A program made the translations under genes and the position numbers. The notes under the pieces were generated by a model, which did no database searches, had not been told where the DNA came from, and saw nothing but the letters and a program-made list of their open reading frames with translations. A stretch of 56,589 bases of DNA, from NCBI GenBank assembly GCA_025966365.1, contig JAICWV010000005.1:1-56589 (forward strand), written 5' to 3'. This stretch comes from Chloroflexota bacterium (lineage in GTDB: Bacteria; Chloroflexota; UBA5177). This document shows positions 7,597 to 16,488 of the stretch, piece after piece. Each line of letters starts with the position of its first letter. Positions within the stretch are counted from its first letter, which is position 1.

Positions 7597-8981
7597 CCGA
7601 GATCAATCCCAACGGCCGGCCCCACGCCTACGGCTTCGACACGCGGGCCGTGCATGCCGGACAGAGGCCCGACCCCTATACCGGCGCGCGTGCGGTTCCC
7701 ATCTTCCAGACCACCAGCTACGTCTTCGAAGACACCGACTCGGCTGCGGCGTACTTCAACCTTCAGGAGTACGGTAACACCTACTCACGCATCATGAACC
7801 CGACCGTGGCCGCCTTTGAGGAACGGATCGGGAATCTGGAGGGAGGCGCGGGCGGCGTGGCCTTTGCCAGCGGATTGGCGGGGCAGGCGGCAGCGCTGTT
7901 CACCATGCTCCAGCCCGGCGATCACGTGGTCGCCTCCAGTGCCCTCTACGGCGGGTCCGTCACGCAGCTCAAGCATCTGCTGCGCAAGCTCTCGGTCGAG
8001 CTGACCTTCGTCGATCCCGACGATCTCTCCCTGTGGGAGGGTGCGATTCGCCCGACCACCAAGGCGCTGTTCGGAGAGACCATCGGGAACCCCGGTGGAA
8101 ACGTGCTCGATGTCGAGCCCATTGCCCGGCTGGGCCACGACCATGGCATCCCCCTGGTCATCGACAACACCTTCGCCACGCCCTACCTCTGCCGTCCCAT
8201 CGAGTGGGGCGCCGACATCGTGATCCACTCCGCCACCAAGTTCCTGGGTGGCCACGGCACCAGCCTGGGAGGCGTGGTGGTCGAGGCCGGCACCTTCGAC
8301 TGGTCCAACGGCCGCTTCCCCGTCGTCGCCGACCCGTCTCCCGCCTATCATGGCCTGGCCTTTCACGAGACCTTCGGTATGTACGGCTATCTCATGAAGC
8401 TGCGCGCCGAGTCACTCCGCGATCTGGGCGGCGCCATGAGCCCTTTCAACGCCTTCCTGCTTCTCCTGGGCGTGGAAACGCTGCCCATCAGGATGGATCG
8501 CCACGTCGCCAACGCCGAGGACATTGCTCGCTTCCTGGTCTGCCACCCCATGGTGGAGCGGGTGCGCTATGCCGGCCTGGAGGACAGTTCCTACTACCCC
8601 CTCAAAGAGAAGTACCTTCCGCGGGGCGCGGGCGCCGTCTTCTCCTTCGATATTCGCGGCGGACGCGCCGCCGGGACCGCGCTGATCGAGCGGCTGCAGC
8701 TGTGGAGTCATCTGGCGAATGTCGGCGACGCCAAGAGCCTCATCATCCACCCCGCCAGCACCACCCACCGCCAGCTCGGCGATGAGGAGCTTCGCGCCGC
8801 CGGAATCACCGCCGGAACCATTCGCCTCTCCGTCGGGCTGGAGACGCTGGACGATCTCATCTGGGATCTGGAGCGAGGATTCCGTGCCGCCCGAGCGGCG
8901 GGGGGTACGAATGAGGAGGCGGCTGCTGCCGCCGGCAGAACGGTGGAGGGCGTCGAAACCGAGCCGCAGGTGCTGCGATGA
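7593..8981 (+). CDS. metY: O-acetylhomoserine aminocarboxypropyltransferase (sulfhydrylase)
   Basis: This PLP enzyme makes homocysteine from O-acetylhomoserine and sulfide. The 462-residue protein has the Cys/Met-metabolism fold: the N-terminal FDTRAVHAGQRPD, VIDNTFATPYLCRPIEWGAD, and the PLP Lys at about 216 in IHSATKFLGGHGTSLGG. The C-terminal HPASTTHRQL and IRLSVGLE are also present. The length fits MetY rather than the shorter cystathionine enzymes. ATGA overlaps with metX before it and the CoA-binding gene after it make one translationally coupled operon. Confidence 0.95.
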   Translation: MTEINPNGRPHAYGFDTRAVHAGQRPDPYTGARAVPIFQTTSYVFEDTDSAAAYFNLQEYGNTYSRIMNPTVAAFEERIGNLEGGAGGVAFASGLAGQAAALFTMLQPGDHVVASSALYGGSVTQLKHLLRKLSVELTFVDPDDLSLWEGAIRPTTKALFGETIGNPGGNVLDVEPIARLGHDHGIPLVIDNTFATPYLCRPIEWGADIVIHSATKFLGGHGTSLGGVVVEAGTFDWSNGRFPVVADPSPAYHGLAFHETFGMYGYLMKLRAESLRDLGGAMSPFNAFLLLLGVETLPIRMDRHVANAEDIARFLVCHPMVERVRYAGLEDSSYYPLKEKYLPRGAGAVFSFDIRGGRAAGTALIERLQLWSHLANVGDAKSLIIHPASTTHRQLGDEELRAAGITAGTIRLSVGLETLDDLIWDLERGFRAARAAGGTNEEAAAAAGRTVEGVETEPQVLR

Positions 8982-9463
8982 CGCAGAGCACAGCGGTCGA
9001 CCTGGCTGCCTACCAGGATGAAACGACTATCCGCGATCTCATAGGGTCGGCGAGGACGGTGGCGATCGTGGGCCTCTCCCCCAACGTCCTCCGACCCAGC
9101 AATTTTGTCGGGTTTTACCTTCAGCGGCATGGCTACCGCATCGTGCCGGTCAATCCGCGGGAGACGGAGATCCTGGGCGAGAAGAGTTATCCTTCTCTGA
9201 CCGATATTCCCTTTCCCGTGGATATCGTGGACGTCTTTCGAACGCCAGAGGCCGTGCCCGGCATCGCCCGCGAGGCCGTTGCGATCGGCGCGAAGGCGCT
9301 CTGGCTGCAATTCGGCGTGATCAGCCCCGAGGGGGCACGCATCGCCGAAGACGGTGGCCTGAAGGTCGTGATGGACCGATGCATGAAGGTGGAGCACGCC
9401 CGGCATGCCGGCCGGATGCACTGGCTTGGCTTTAACACCGGCAATGTAACCGCGCGGCGCTGA
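8978..9463 (+). CDS. CoA-binding domain protein (YccU-like)
   Basis: The 161-residue protein is a single Rossmann-like CoA-binding domain. It shows TVAIVGLSPNVLRPSNFVG (about 29-47), RIVPVNPRE (about 60) and ALWLQFGVISPEGA near 107, ending with a conserved VMDRCMKVEH segment. Such proteins bind CoA or acyl-CoA and are often found next to metX-metY; their role is not established. A link to acetyl-CoA use by MetX is a guess. The start overlaps the metY stop as ATGA. Confidence 0.85.
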   Translation: MTQSTAVDLAAYQDETTIRDLIGSARTVAIVGLSPNVLRPSNFVGFYLQRHGYRIVPVNPRETEILGEKSYPSLTDIPFPVDIVDVFRTPEAVPGIAREAVAIGAKALWLQFGVISPEGARIAEDGGLKVVMDRCMKVEHARHAGRMHWLGFNTGNVTARR

Positions 9464-9632
9464 GCTGCGTTCATACAGGCGTCATCTTGGTCACATCGTC
9501 TCCTCATGTTTGCCGGCTAGAGTTGTAAATGGACGGGCCGAAAGGCCTCCATCCTCCTCCGTGCCGCCGCCTGGCAGAGGCTCTGTCCGCTTCCGGGCGG
9601 CGGCACTCCTCCTCCTCGCAGGTATCCGCCTC

Positions 9633-10658
9633 GTGCAACACTCTCCACTCCGCCGCCTTCTCGGGGCTCTGCTGCTGGCTGCGGGCGTTCTCCTTCCAGG
9701 GACCGCGTCGGCTCAGACCGGGCTTCAGATACCGTCGGGCTTTTACGCGGGAGTATTCGCCAGTGGCCTCTCCGCTCCTACCGCCATGGCCCTCGGCCCG
9801 GACGGGCGGCTCTATGTTGCGGAGGGAGGTGGCCAGGTCGTGGCCATCGGTCCCGCGGGCACTTCCACCATCGCCTCCGGCTTCGCCACCCCGCTCGGTC
9901 TGGCGTGGCACGGCAAGACCCTCTATGTCTCCTCCACCGGTGAGGTGAGCAAACTCTTTCCGAGAAAGGGCTACCGCTCGTTCTGGCGCAAAACCATCAT
10001 CACCGGGCTTCCCACCGGCCGGCACCAGAATGATGGGATCGCCTTTCACGGCACGTGGATGTACGTCGGCGTGGGCTCCACCTGCAACGCCTGTGCTGAG
10101 TCTGATCCGCGCAGCGCCACCATCATGCGCTTCCACCTCGACGGCAGCCACGCGCAGGTCTTCGCGCGTGGACTCCGAAATCCGTATGGCCTCGCCTTCC
10201 GCCCCGGCACCTCGAAGCTGTACGCCACCGATAACGGCCGCGACGATTACGGCAACTCCGTCCCCGACGAGCTGAATCTGATCGTGAAGGGCGGCCACTA
10301 CGGCTGGCCGGATTGCTGGGGTCGTGGCGGCGGGACCAAGTGTGGGGGCACCAGAGCGCCGGTTGCCCTCCTGGCCCCACACTCCTCCTCCGACGGCATC
10401 GCCTTCTACACCGGAAAGACCTATCCCAGAAGCTACCGGGGGGACGCCTTCGTGGCACAGTGGGGCGACACCGTCAACTCGCTGGGAACCGGGCACATCG
10501 TGGTTCGCGTCCACTTCGACGGCTCGCATGCCACGGTCTCGACCTTTGCCGGCGGCCTCAGCCATCCGCTGGCCGTGGCAATCGGCAGAGGCGGGGCACT
10601 GCTGGTGGCGGATAACGGCACGGGCACCATCTGGCGCATCCAGGCTCGGGGCCACTGA
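9633..10658 (+). CDS. exported PQQ-dependent sugar dehydrogenase-like beta-propeller
   Basis: This is a glucose/sorbosone dehydrogenase-like six-bladed propeller of 341 residues. The GTG at 9633 gives a clean signal peptide (HSPLRRLLGALLLAAG ending TASAQ). In-frame alternatives at 9561 (GTG) and 9510 (TTG) would add an odd Pro-rich extension. Blades show GPDGRLYVAEGG, NDGIAFHGTWMYVGVGS, ARGLRNPYGLAFRPG and a PDELNLIVKGGHYGWPD segment typical of the family. Relatives oxidise sugars with PQQ in the periplasm, but many are uncharacterised. The propeller gene at 10664 follows after 5 bases. Possible -10 TAGAGT lies at 9518-9523. Confidence 0.8.
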   Translation: MQHSPLRRLLGALLLAAGVLLPGTASAQTGLQIPSGFYAGVFASGLSAPTAMALGPDGRLYVAEGGGQVVAIGPAGTSTIASGFATPLGLAWHGKTLYVSSTGEVSKLFPRKGYRSFWRKTIITGLPTGRHQNDGIAFHGTWMYVGVGSTCNACAESDPRSATIMRFHLDGSHAQVFARGLRNPYGLAFRPGTSKLYATDNGRDDYGNSVPDELNLIVKGGHYGWPDCWGRGGGTKCGGTRAPVALLAPHSSSDGIAFYTGKTYPRSYRGDAFVAQWGDTVNSLGTGHIVVRVHFDGSHATVSTFAGGLSHPLAVAIGRGGALLVADNGTGTIWRIQARGH

Positions 10659-10663
10659 GCGGA

Positions 10664-11512
10664 GTGAGGGCCGCACGCATCCGGCCGGTCCTGGCCGCGG
10701 CGCTCCTGGCAATGATCTGGATCGCGCACCCCGCCCGGGTGAGTGCAGCGGGAAACCTGCAGGTGCTGGCGGTGCCAGGCGGCCAACCAGATGACATAAC
10801 TGTCGATCCACGGGGACGGCTGCTCTGGGGAAATCTGAGCCGGGGAACTATCGAGCGGCTCCAGGGAGGCCGCGTGGTGACGATTGCGCGAGGCCTCTCC
10901 GTCCCGGAGGGCTTGCTTGCCCTCCGGGACGGCTCACTCATCCTGGCCGAGCAGGGGCCGGACCGCATCGATCGCATCGGCCCCAGGGGACACCTGTCGG
11001 TTCTCTATCGCCTGGCTCCGGTTGCCGGCCAGGAGGGGGTTGACGGGATCGGCTGGGATACGCGGTCGAGCAGCCTGCTGGTCCCTGACTCTCCGCGCGG
11101 CGCCCTGCTCCGGTACAACCTCAAAACGCACCGGGTCCGGGTGTTGACCACGAAGCTTGGCCGCCCCGTGGATGCGGCTCTGGACCACGCGGGCAATATT
11201 CTCGTCCCCGACGAGCATCTCGGGACGCTTGCCGTCATCGGGACGCGGGGACGCGTGACTTACCGGGGCCGCTTCGCCACGCCCGACGATGTGGCGGTTG
11301 ACGGGGCGGGGCGTATCTGGGTGACAACACTCGGCGACAACTCGCTCTGGTCCATCAGTCCCCACGGCGTCCAGCATCTGGCCGCAACCGGCTTGCAGAA
11401 TCCGCAAGGCATGAGGCTCGACCGCTGCGGCGATCCGGTGGTGGTAGAGCAGGGAGCCGGCCGCATCGTGCGCGTGCTCCTCACACCGCGTTCACGTACC
11501 TGCCGGTTTTGA
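10664..11512 (+). CDS. exported SMP-30/NHL-type beta-propeller protein
   Basis: The product has 282 residues with a signal peptide (RPVLAAALLAMIWIAHPARV, cut near SAA). Repeated blades such as DDITVDPRGRLLWGNL, EGLLALRDGSLILAEQGP, DAALDHAGNILVPDEHLG and DDVAVDGAGRIWVTTLGDN follow, the last recurring as QGMRLDRCGDPVVVEQGAG. This is the SMP-30/gluconolactonase or NHL propeller pattern. It may be a lactonase acting on the sugar lactone made by the preceding dehydrogenase-like protein (inference from context). The GTG start at 10664 lies 5 bases after the upstream stop, so the two are cotranscribed. Confidence 0.75.
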   Translation: MRAARIRPVLAAALLAMIWIAHPARVSAAGNLQVLAVPGGQPDDITVDPRGRLLWGNLSRGTIERLQGGRVVTIARGLSVPEGLLALRDGSLILAEQGPDRIDRIGPRGHLSVLYRLAPVAGQEGVDGIGWDTRSSSLLVPDSPRGALLRYNLKTHRVRVLTTKLGRPVDAALDHAGNILVPDEHLGTLAVIGTRGRVTYRGRFATPDDVAVDGAGRIWVTTLGDNSLWSISPHGVQHLAATGLQNPQGMRLDRCGDPVVVEQGAGRIVRVLLTPRSRTCRF

Positions 11513-11553
11513 GAAGACCGACCTCGGTCCTCAGCCATGTCTCGAGGTATGCC

Positions 11554-11603
11554 ACCAGAAGCCGCGCTGAGGCGCGGACGGCAATGAATTGCCAAACTAC
11601 GAA
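11554..11603. repeat. structured repeat type B, copy 1
   Basis: Two small hairpins in tandem: CCGCGC-TGAG-GCGCGG (11562-11577) and GGCAA-TGAA-TTGCC (11580-11593), then CTACGAA. A related copy lies inverted at 31387-31438 and keeps both pairings with different bases. The surrounding 11513-11803 interval holds no convincing gene. Confidence 0.6.
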
Positions 11604-11691
11604 AGACAACCGGGGCGAGTGTAGAGACCCGTACCATAGACAGCCATAAACTGCATGCAGCGGACCGCAATGCATGGTGCTACGGTAGAAG

Positions 11692-11753
11692 TGACGCGGT
11701 ACTCGCGAGCCTGTGAGCCAGGGTAACCCCTGTATTGCCCGAGTACCGCGTCA
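11692..11753. repeat. 14-bp perfect inverted repeat
   Basis: TGACGCGGTACTCG (11692-11705) is exactly inverted at 11740-11753. The 34-base centre has its own short stem (CAGGG with CCCTG). It lies about 50 bases before the repeat-protein gene and has no T-run, so it looks like a binding site or RNA element rather than a terminator. Confidence 0.6.
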
Positions 11754-11788
11754 TTGCGCGACACAGCATGGATCGGGCCAGCCTGTGA

Positions 11789-11800
11789 TACGCTGTGCGC
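11789..11800 (+). promoter_or_regulatory. extended -10 for near-leaderless transcript
   Basis: An extended -10 (TG at 11786-11787, hexamer TACGCT 11789-11794) predicts a start at about 11801, three bases before the ATG at 11804. No ribosome site is visible. Confidence 0.4.
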
Positions 11801-11803
11801 AGT

Positions 11804-13675
11804 ATGGAGGCAGCTTCCCGCGCGCCGGATATGATCGTCGTCGGTGGGGATGAGGAGGACCAGGTACAGGTCCAGGCGGTGGCGGAGGGTGGTGCTCGCT
11901 CCGTCGAGATTCACCTCTGGCGGCGTGGTCCCGCGGATGTCCCTCCGGCCCGTGACGTGCTGGATCTCGACCTACTCGATCTGGACTCCCTCCTTCAGGG
12001 CATGACCGAGCTGCTGGAGGCGAGCGAGGGCGGCACCCGAGTCGCCCGCATTGTGCTGGAAACGGCCGAAGGACGGCGTCTGCGCGTCGAGACCGAGCCC
12101 TTTGGGGCTCGATTCGTGGCGCGGGTCGTCTTCTGGCAACGAACTCGCGCCACCTGGCGGCCGGACGGCGATCCCATCGTGGTCGCTGCCGACCTGCTGC
12201 CCGCCCTGCGCGATGCCCTCACCAACCTTCGTCCCTGGTTGAACGAGCCCCTTGACGGCCAGATGACAGCCGCCGTTCCCATCGTTCCGGAGCCCTGGCC
12301 CAACCCGGGCGCCGACTGGATGACCGCCGATCGATCGAGTGTTGCCTTTCATCCTCGCGGCGTTCGCATCACCTGCTCCATCGAGCAAGTTGGCGATGAC
12401 CATTGTCTGGAGATACGCCAGTGGCGGCGAGAAGACTCACTCTGGGTGCCGGAGCGCGTGCGCCTTACCCTCTCCGTCGGGAATGTCGATGCCCTGCTGA
12501 CGGCGCTTTACGATGTGTCCGGCCGGGCCCAGTCGCACAGCGTGGAGGTGGGCGAGAAACTGCGCATCTCCATTACTGGCGACCCGCCGGACCTCGTCAT
12601 CGACCAGCGCATTGATGACGGTTTTGAGCGCTGCCTCGCTTTTCCACAGGAATACCTTCCGCGCTTCGGCCGTGCCCTGGCACAGAGCTGGACACTCCTG
12701 GTCGGCTGGCTGTCCGACTCGGAACGGCAGCAGTTCCGTGAAGACCGTCAGGTAGAGCCGGGCGACACGGTGGAAATGCCGGCGGTCGACGCGATACCTC
12801 CCGCCCTGGCGGCCGCCCCCCGTCCCATTGGTCCGACCTTCCGCTTCGGCGAGGACAGTGGTACACCCGGCATGGTGATCCCGCAAGAGGGCCAGGTTCG
12901 GATCGTCCTCGAGGGCTTTCTCATGCCCCGCGGCCTGACCCTGCCGGCACCGGTTTTAGGGCAGGTGATCACCGGCCTGGAAGAGCTTCTCGAGCGTCAA
13001 AAGACGGAGTCGCGGGTGCCGCCACTCCTCATGTGCGAGCGGCCGGATTGCGCGGTGTACGGCAGGGTAGGGACCAACATCCGGCCCGATGCGGTTGAGC
13101 TTCGTGTCTGGACGGGCCCCAGGGATAGCGATGCCGTCACCTTCGAGAAGGTCTATCTGCCGGATGTGATCAAGGCGCTACGTGAATCGGTTCGGCTCCT
13201 GGGCCAGCCCGAGCCGCTTCCGATGCCCGCCGCGGACGCCCGGCTATCCGCTGGTCGCCAGGAACGCCGAGACGATCTGGACACCACGGCGGCGATTCCC
13301 GCGGTGCCTCCCGAGCCGGAGCCGGAGCCGGTTCCTCTTGGGGACGTGGCAGTGGGATCGAAGACGGTTCACCTCGGGCTGATCGGGCGGGAGGAGCGCC
13401 GCAGGCTCAGGCTGTCCTGGAATGACGAGACGCTGCAGCTTCCGCTGGACGAGCTGGACACGCTGCTGTCTGACGTACGATCGCTCTATTACGATGCCCT
13501 GCGCGGCATACGGGGCCGTTCCCTGAGGGTCGCGGACCCGCCGGTTGAGGTTGCCCTTGTCAGTCGCGGATCGACCTTGCAGCTGGAGCTACGCGGAGCG
13601 GATGCAACACTTGCCTTCCCTGCAAGCGAGCTACCCGGATTTCTCAACGCCGTTCGAGAGGCACTCACTATCTAA
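11804..13675 (+). CDS. unknown protein built of about eight beta-alpha units
   Basis: The product has 623 residues, no signal peptide and no membrane segment. I do not recognise it. Reading it by eye, the same unit recurs: a beta strand like VEIHLWRR, LEIRQWRR, VELRVWTG or LRLSW, a second strand ending in a leucine-rich turn, then a helix such as LDSLLQGMTELL, VDALLTALYDV, VIKALRESVRLL or LDTLLSDVRSLYYDAL. Roughly eight units of 45-60 residues, in four pairs, fill the chain. Acidic or Pro-rich linkers lie near 330 and 495, the latter with a PEPEPEP run. The strand-strand-helix layout resembles the PC4 nucleic-acid-binding fold, but this is only an analogy. The small gene at 13686 follows 10 bases later. 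Confidence 0.75.
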   Translation: MEAASRAPDMIVVGGDEEDQVQVQAVAEGGARSVEIHLWRRGPADVPPARDVLDLDLLDLDSLLQGMTELLEASEGGTRVARIVLETAEGRRLRVETEPFGARFVARVVFWQRTRATWRPDGDPIVVAADLLPALRDALTNLRPWLNEPLDGQMTAAVPIVPEPWPNPGADWMTADRSSVAFHPRGVRITCSIEQVGDDHCLEIRQWRREDSLWVPERVRLTLSVGNVDALLTALYDVSGRAQSHSVEVGEKLRISITGDPPDLVIDQRIDDGFERCLAFPQEYLPRFGRALAQSWTLLVGWLSDSERQQFREDRQVEPGDTVEMPAVDAIPPALAAAPRPIGPTFRFGEDSGTPGMVIPQEGQVRIVLEGFLMPRGLTLPAPVLGQVITGLEELLERQKTESRVPPLLMCERPDCAVYGRVGTNIRPDAVELRVWTGPRDSDAVTFEKVYLPDVIKALRESVRLLGQPEPLPMPAADARLSAGRQERRDDLDTTAAIPAVPPEPEPEPVPLGDVAVGSKTVHLGLIGREERRRLRLSWNDETLQLPLDELDTLLSDVRSLYYDALRGIRGRSLRVADPPVEVALVSRGSTLQLELRGADATLAFPASELPGFLNAVREALTI

Positions 13676-13685
13676 GGAGTAGATG

Positions 13686-13880
13686 ATGCGCGTCGGCACG
13701 CTCACAGACCTCCAGGGTCAGCCGGTAGGCAAGATTATCGAGGGAGATGATGGGACCATCACCGGGGAAGGCGTTGGAGAGCGCCTGGTGCACCAGGCGC
13801 CCGGCAAGACCTTCGACGACTGGATGAGCCACCTTCACCATTCCACCTATCTGCGACTGGTAGAAGGCGATAGTTCCTAA
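13686..13880 (+). CDS. small conserved-looking protein of unknown function
   Basis: The product is 64 residues from the second of two adjacent ATGs. AAGGAG at 13674-13679 is best spaced from the ATG at 13686. It begins MRVGTLTDLQGQPVGKII and carries FDDWMSHLHHSTYLRLVE at the end. I do not recognise it. It lies 10 bases after the repeat-protein gene and is probably cotranslated with it, so a joint role is likely. A type A palindrome follows its stop. Confidence 0.6.
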   Translation: MRVGTLTDLQGQPVGKIIEGDDGTITGEGVGERLVHQAPGKTFDDWMSHLHHSTYLRLVEGDSS

Positions 13881-13894
13881 ACGACCGACGGACT

Positions 13895-13965
13895 GCGGGC
13901 TGAAGCCCTCCGCTACATGATTTCCGCACTGCGTCACAACGGACGTAGCCGAGGGCTTCAGCCCG
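13895..13965. repeat. palindromic repeat type A, copy 2
   Basis: The left arm 13895-13916 is identical to that of copy 1. The right arm 13945-13965 differs from copy 1 by one base in the TTTAGC segment (TTCAGC). The 28-base centre is unrelated. The rest of the 13881-14195 gap shows no gene. Confidence 0.85.
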
Positions 13966-14195
13966 TCTTCGGGGTAGCACGCGAGTCCGGCGTTCAGCCG
14001 GACTTTGCGCGCGGGACTACCCCGGATGATCGAGAAACGACTGAGACGATGACCCCAATCCACGTGTCACCACAGCGCAAACGATGGGACGTCTGATTTC
14101 TATCCTCGATTGCCACGCTACGGTCTTCTCCTGAGGGAGAGTCAAGCCTCGGCTCATACAATTGCACGGAACCTCGACATAGTCAGGAGGCGGGG

Positions 14196-14441
14196 ATGAC
14201 GGAAGAGGATCGTGACACGATTCGAGAGGGCGAGCCGACGCCCTTTCCGACCGGGGCCGATATCGCCGGTCCGGGAACCGTGCGGCAGGGCTCGGGGTAT
14301 TCGGGGAGCACCAGCGGCGGTGTCGAGGTGGATGCGGGGCACGACGTGACCCCCTACGACCCACCGTCCGCCGGCTATGAGGGTGATACCACCAGCTCCG
14401 ATGAGCCGGAGGAGATCGTCATTCATATCAATGAGGAGTAA
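14196..14441 (+). CDS. small acidic, probably disordered protein
   Basis: The product has 81 residues rich in Glu, Asp, Gly, Ser and Thr, with no hydrophobic core, ending EEIVIHINEE. AGGAGG sits about eight bases before the ATG, a strong signal for so small a gene. The lactonase-like gene begins directly after its stop. I do not recognise a family. Two similar short acidic Pro-rich products exist in this genome segment (see 30469-30627), which may reflect a common kind of small stress or linker protein; that is speculation. Confidence 0.6.
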   Translation: MTEEDRDTIREGEPTPFPTGADIAGPGTVRQGSGYSGSTSGGVEVDAGHDVTPYDPPSAGYEGDTTSSDEPEEIVIHINEE

Positions 14442-15197
14442 GTGAAGCTCTATCTGCTCTCCGGCGGCTCGGTGGATGTCGACCGCGCCGTCATCTTTCC
14501 CGGCGACGACTCCCATCGCCACGTCACGCTGCCGGTGATGCAGATCCTGATCGAGGGAGACGGCAAGCGTACCCTCTTCGACACCGGCATGCCACCCGAA
14601 GCGGCGGGCGATACCGACGGGCTCAAGCGCGCCTATGACATCGATCCCAACTGGATCAAGCCCCTCATGTCGGCCGAACAGCGAATTGACCGGCAGCTTG
14701 CGGCTCTGGGTCTGAAACCGTCCGATCTCGATCTCGTCGTCAACACCCACTTCCACTTCGATCACGCCGGAGGCAATGCGCTCCTCGCGGGCGTCCCGTT
14801 TGCCGTGCAGCGTGCGGAGCTGGAATCGGTGCAGGGAGAGGCTGGATGGTGGGATGCGCCGGGAATCGAGTTTCAGGTCGTCGAGGACGACTGGAGCCCC
14901 GTTACCGGCGTGGAAATGCTCCGTACTCCGGGTCATACTCCGGGACACCAATCCATGCTCGTCCGCACTGCCGATCAGCCCTGGCTGTTCACCTGGGACG
15001 CGGTCTACACAGAGGAGCACTGGCGCACCGGAAAGCTGGGCGCGGTGAGCGATGTCCCGGCGGCAAGGGCCAGCATCGAGCGCCTGCGCCAGATCGCGGC
15101 GGCCGAAGACGCCCGGCTCATCTTCGGACATGATGTCGGTCAGTGGGGCTCCCTGGGCATGGGGGACGAGCCGAGGCTCATCGTCGAGACACCGTGA
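14442..15197 (+). CDS. MBL-fold hydrolase, N-acyl homoserine lactonase-like
   Basis: This is a metallo-beta-lactamase-fold enzyme of 251 residues. The metal ligands are visible: NTHFHFDHAGG (His103, His105, Asp107, His108), TPGHTPGHQ (His169), Asp186 in FTWDAVYT and His230 in FGHD. The order and the early IEGDGKRTLFDTGM match the AHL-lactonase (AttM/AiiA) subfamily. Many members cleave other lactones, so quorum quenching is not proven. The GTG start directly follows the upstream stop, and its own stop overlaps the next gene as GTGA, so the three genes form a coupled run. Confidence 0.85.
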   Translation: MKLYLLSGGSVDVDRAVIFPGDDSHRHVTLPVMQILIEGDGKRTLFDTGMPPEAAGDTDGLKRAYDIDPNWIKPLMSAEQRIDRQLAALGLKPSDLDLVVNTHFHFDHAGGNALLAGVPFAVQRAELESVQGEAGWWDAPGIEFQVVEDDWSPVTGVEMLRTPGHTPGHQSMLVRTADQPWLFTWDAVYTEEHWRTGKLGAVSDVPAARASIERLRQIAAAEDARLIFGHDVGQWGSLGMGDEPRLIVETP

Positions 15198-16165
15198 AGG
15201 ATTTACGAGCTCAGGTCACCTCGCTCGTTCCCGGGGCCCGCCGTGCCATCGGCGGAGGAGTGTACCGGACCCCACTGGAGCGCTCTCTCTGGCTCTCCGA
15301 GATGGCAGGCGGCGACGTGTTCCTCAAGCTGGAATGCTACCAGCCGACCGGCAGCTTCAAGGTGCGTGGAGCGCTCTCCGCCATCTCGTCTCTCTCCCCG
15401 GATGAGCGATCACGCGGTGTCATTACCGCCTCTGCCGGCAATCATGGCCTGGGCGTGGCCTATGCCGCTTCGCGACTCGGGGTCGAGGCCACGGTGGTGG
15501 TGCCGGACAACGCGAGCCCGGCCAAGGTCGCGGCTCTGGAGCGCTTCCCCATCACCCTCCTCCGCGGCGGTGAAAGTTACGACACCGCGGAGCAGAAGGC
15601 GCTCGATCTGTCGGTGGAAACCGGCGCCATCTTCGTCTCCCCCTACAACGACCTGCGGGTCATCGCCGGGCAGGGAACCATCGGCGTCGAGCTACTGGAA
15701 GACGCGCCCGATCTGGATGCAGTGCTGGTTCCGGTGGGCGGGGGCGGGCTGATTTCCGGCATCGGCTCCTGGCTGAAGGCAGTCAACCCCTCCATTCAGA
15801 TCATCGGGGTGCAGTCGGAGGCATCTCCAGCCATGGAGCGGGCCATTGCCGCGGGCAAGCTGGTCCAGATCCCGATTCTCCCCACCCTGGCGGACGGCCT
15901 TGCCGCCAACATCCAGCGCGACTCGATCACCTTCGATCTGGCGAGTGAGCTGGTGGACCGCCTGGTCCTGGTGTCCGAGGAGGAGATCGCGGCGGCTGTC
16001 AGAGAGAGTTTCCATGAGCTGCACCTGGCGCTGGAGGGTTCGGCAGTGGTGGGCATCGCCGCGATCGCGAACGGTCACTTCACCGCTCTGAAAAGCAAGC
16101 GAGCGGCGGTGCTGATTACCGGTAGAAACATTGCTGCCGAGAGGCTGCTGGACCTCTTGCGGTAA
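15194..16165 (+). CDS. threonine/serine dehydratase (PLP fold type II)
   Basis: The 323-residue protein has YRTPLERS, the PLP lysine at about 56 in PTGSFKVRGA, SAGNHGLGVAYAA, and the phosphate-binding PVGGGGLISG near 180. It ends AVLITGRNIAAERL. This is the catabolic (no ACT domain) threonine dehydratase layout, removing ammonia from Thr or Ser to give a 2-oxo acid. Serine racemase is an alternative within the same family. The GTG at 15194 overlaps the lactonase stop by four bases. Confidence 0.88.
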   Translation: MKDLRAQVTSLVPGARRAIGGGVYRTPLERSLWLSEMAGGDVFLKLECYQPTGSFKVRGALSAISSLSPDERSRGVITASAGNHGLGVAYAASRLGVEATVVVPDNASPAKVAALERFPITLLRGGESYDTAEQKALDLSVETGAIFVSPYNDLRVIAGQGTIGVELLEDAPDLDAVLVPVGGGGLISGIGSWLKAVNPSIQIIGVQSEASPAMERAIAAGKLVQIPILPTLADGLAANIQRDSITFDLASELVDRLVLVSEEEIAAAVRESFHELHLALEGSAVVGIAAIANGHFTALKSKRAAVLITGRNIAAERLLDLLR

Positions 16166-16205
16166 CGTGCGGAGCGTGTAATACTCGCTGTAGAGGTACT
16201 ACTCC

Positions 16206-16478
16206 ATGGCATACCGATCTTCTGAGACGACGGTGACTGAAAAGGGGCAGGTTACAATCCCGGTTGACGTGCGGAAGGCGCTAGGGATCAAGCCACGTGA
16301 CCGGGTGCGTGTGGAATACGACCCGGAGCAGGAGGTTGCCGTTATCCGGCCATTGCCTTCAGTCGTCGCGGCACTCTACGGGATTGTTGAGCCCCGGCAG
16401 AGACCCGAAGACTTCCGTGCGCTCCGTGAGGAGTTCGAGCGCGGAGTAGCGGAAGAAGTGATGGCTGAGGATCGATAG
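16206..16478 (+). CDS. AbrB-type antitoxin (VapB-like)
   Basis: The 90-residue protein begins with a SpoVT-AbrB DNA-binding domain: TTVTEKGQVTIPVDVRKALG and DRVRVEYDPEQEVAVIRP. A C-terminal helical tail (FRALREEFERGVAEEV) would bind the toxin. It lies 10 bases before a PIN-domain gene, the usual antitoxin-first order. As in the family, the pair is expected to repress its own promoter. A possible AT-rich promoter lies at 16177-16185 and an AGAGGT ribosome site before the ATG. Confidence 0.88.
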   Translation: MAYRSSETTVTEKGQVTIPVDVRKALGIKPRDRVRVEYDPEQEVAVIRPLPSVVAALYGIVEPRQRPEDFRALREEFERGVAEEVMAEDR

Positions 16479-16488
16479 AGCCGGCGAA

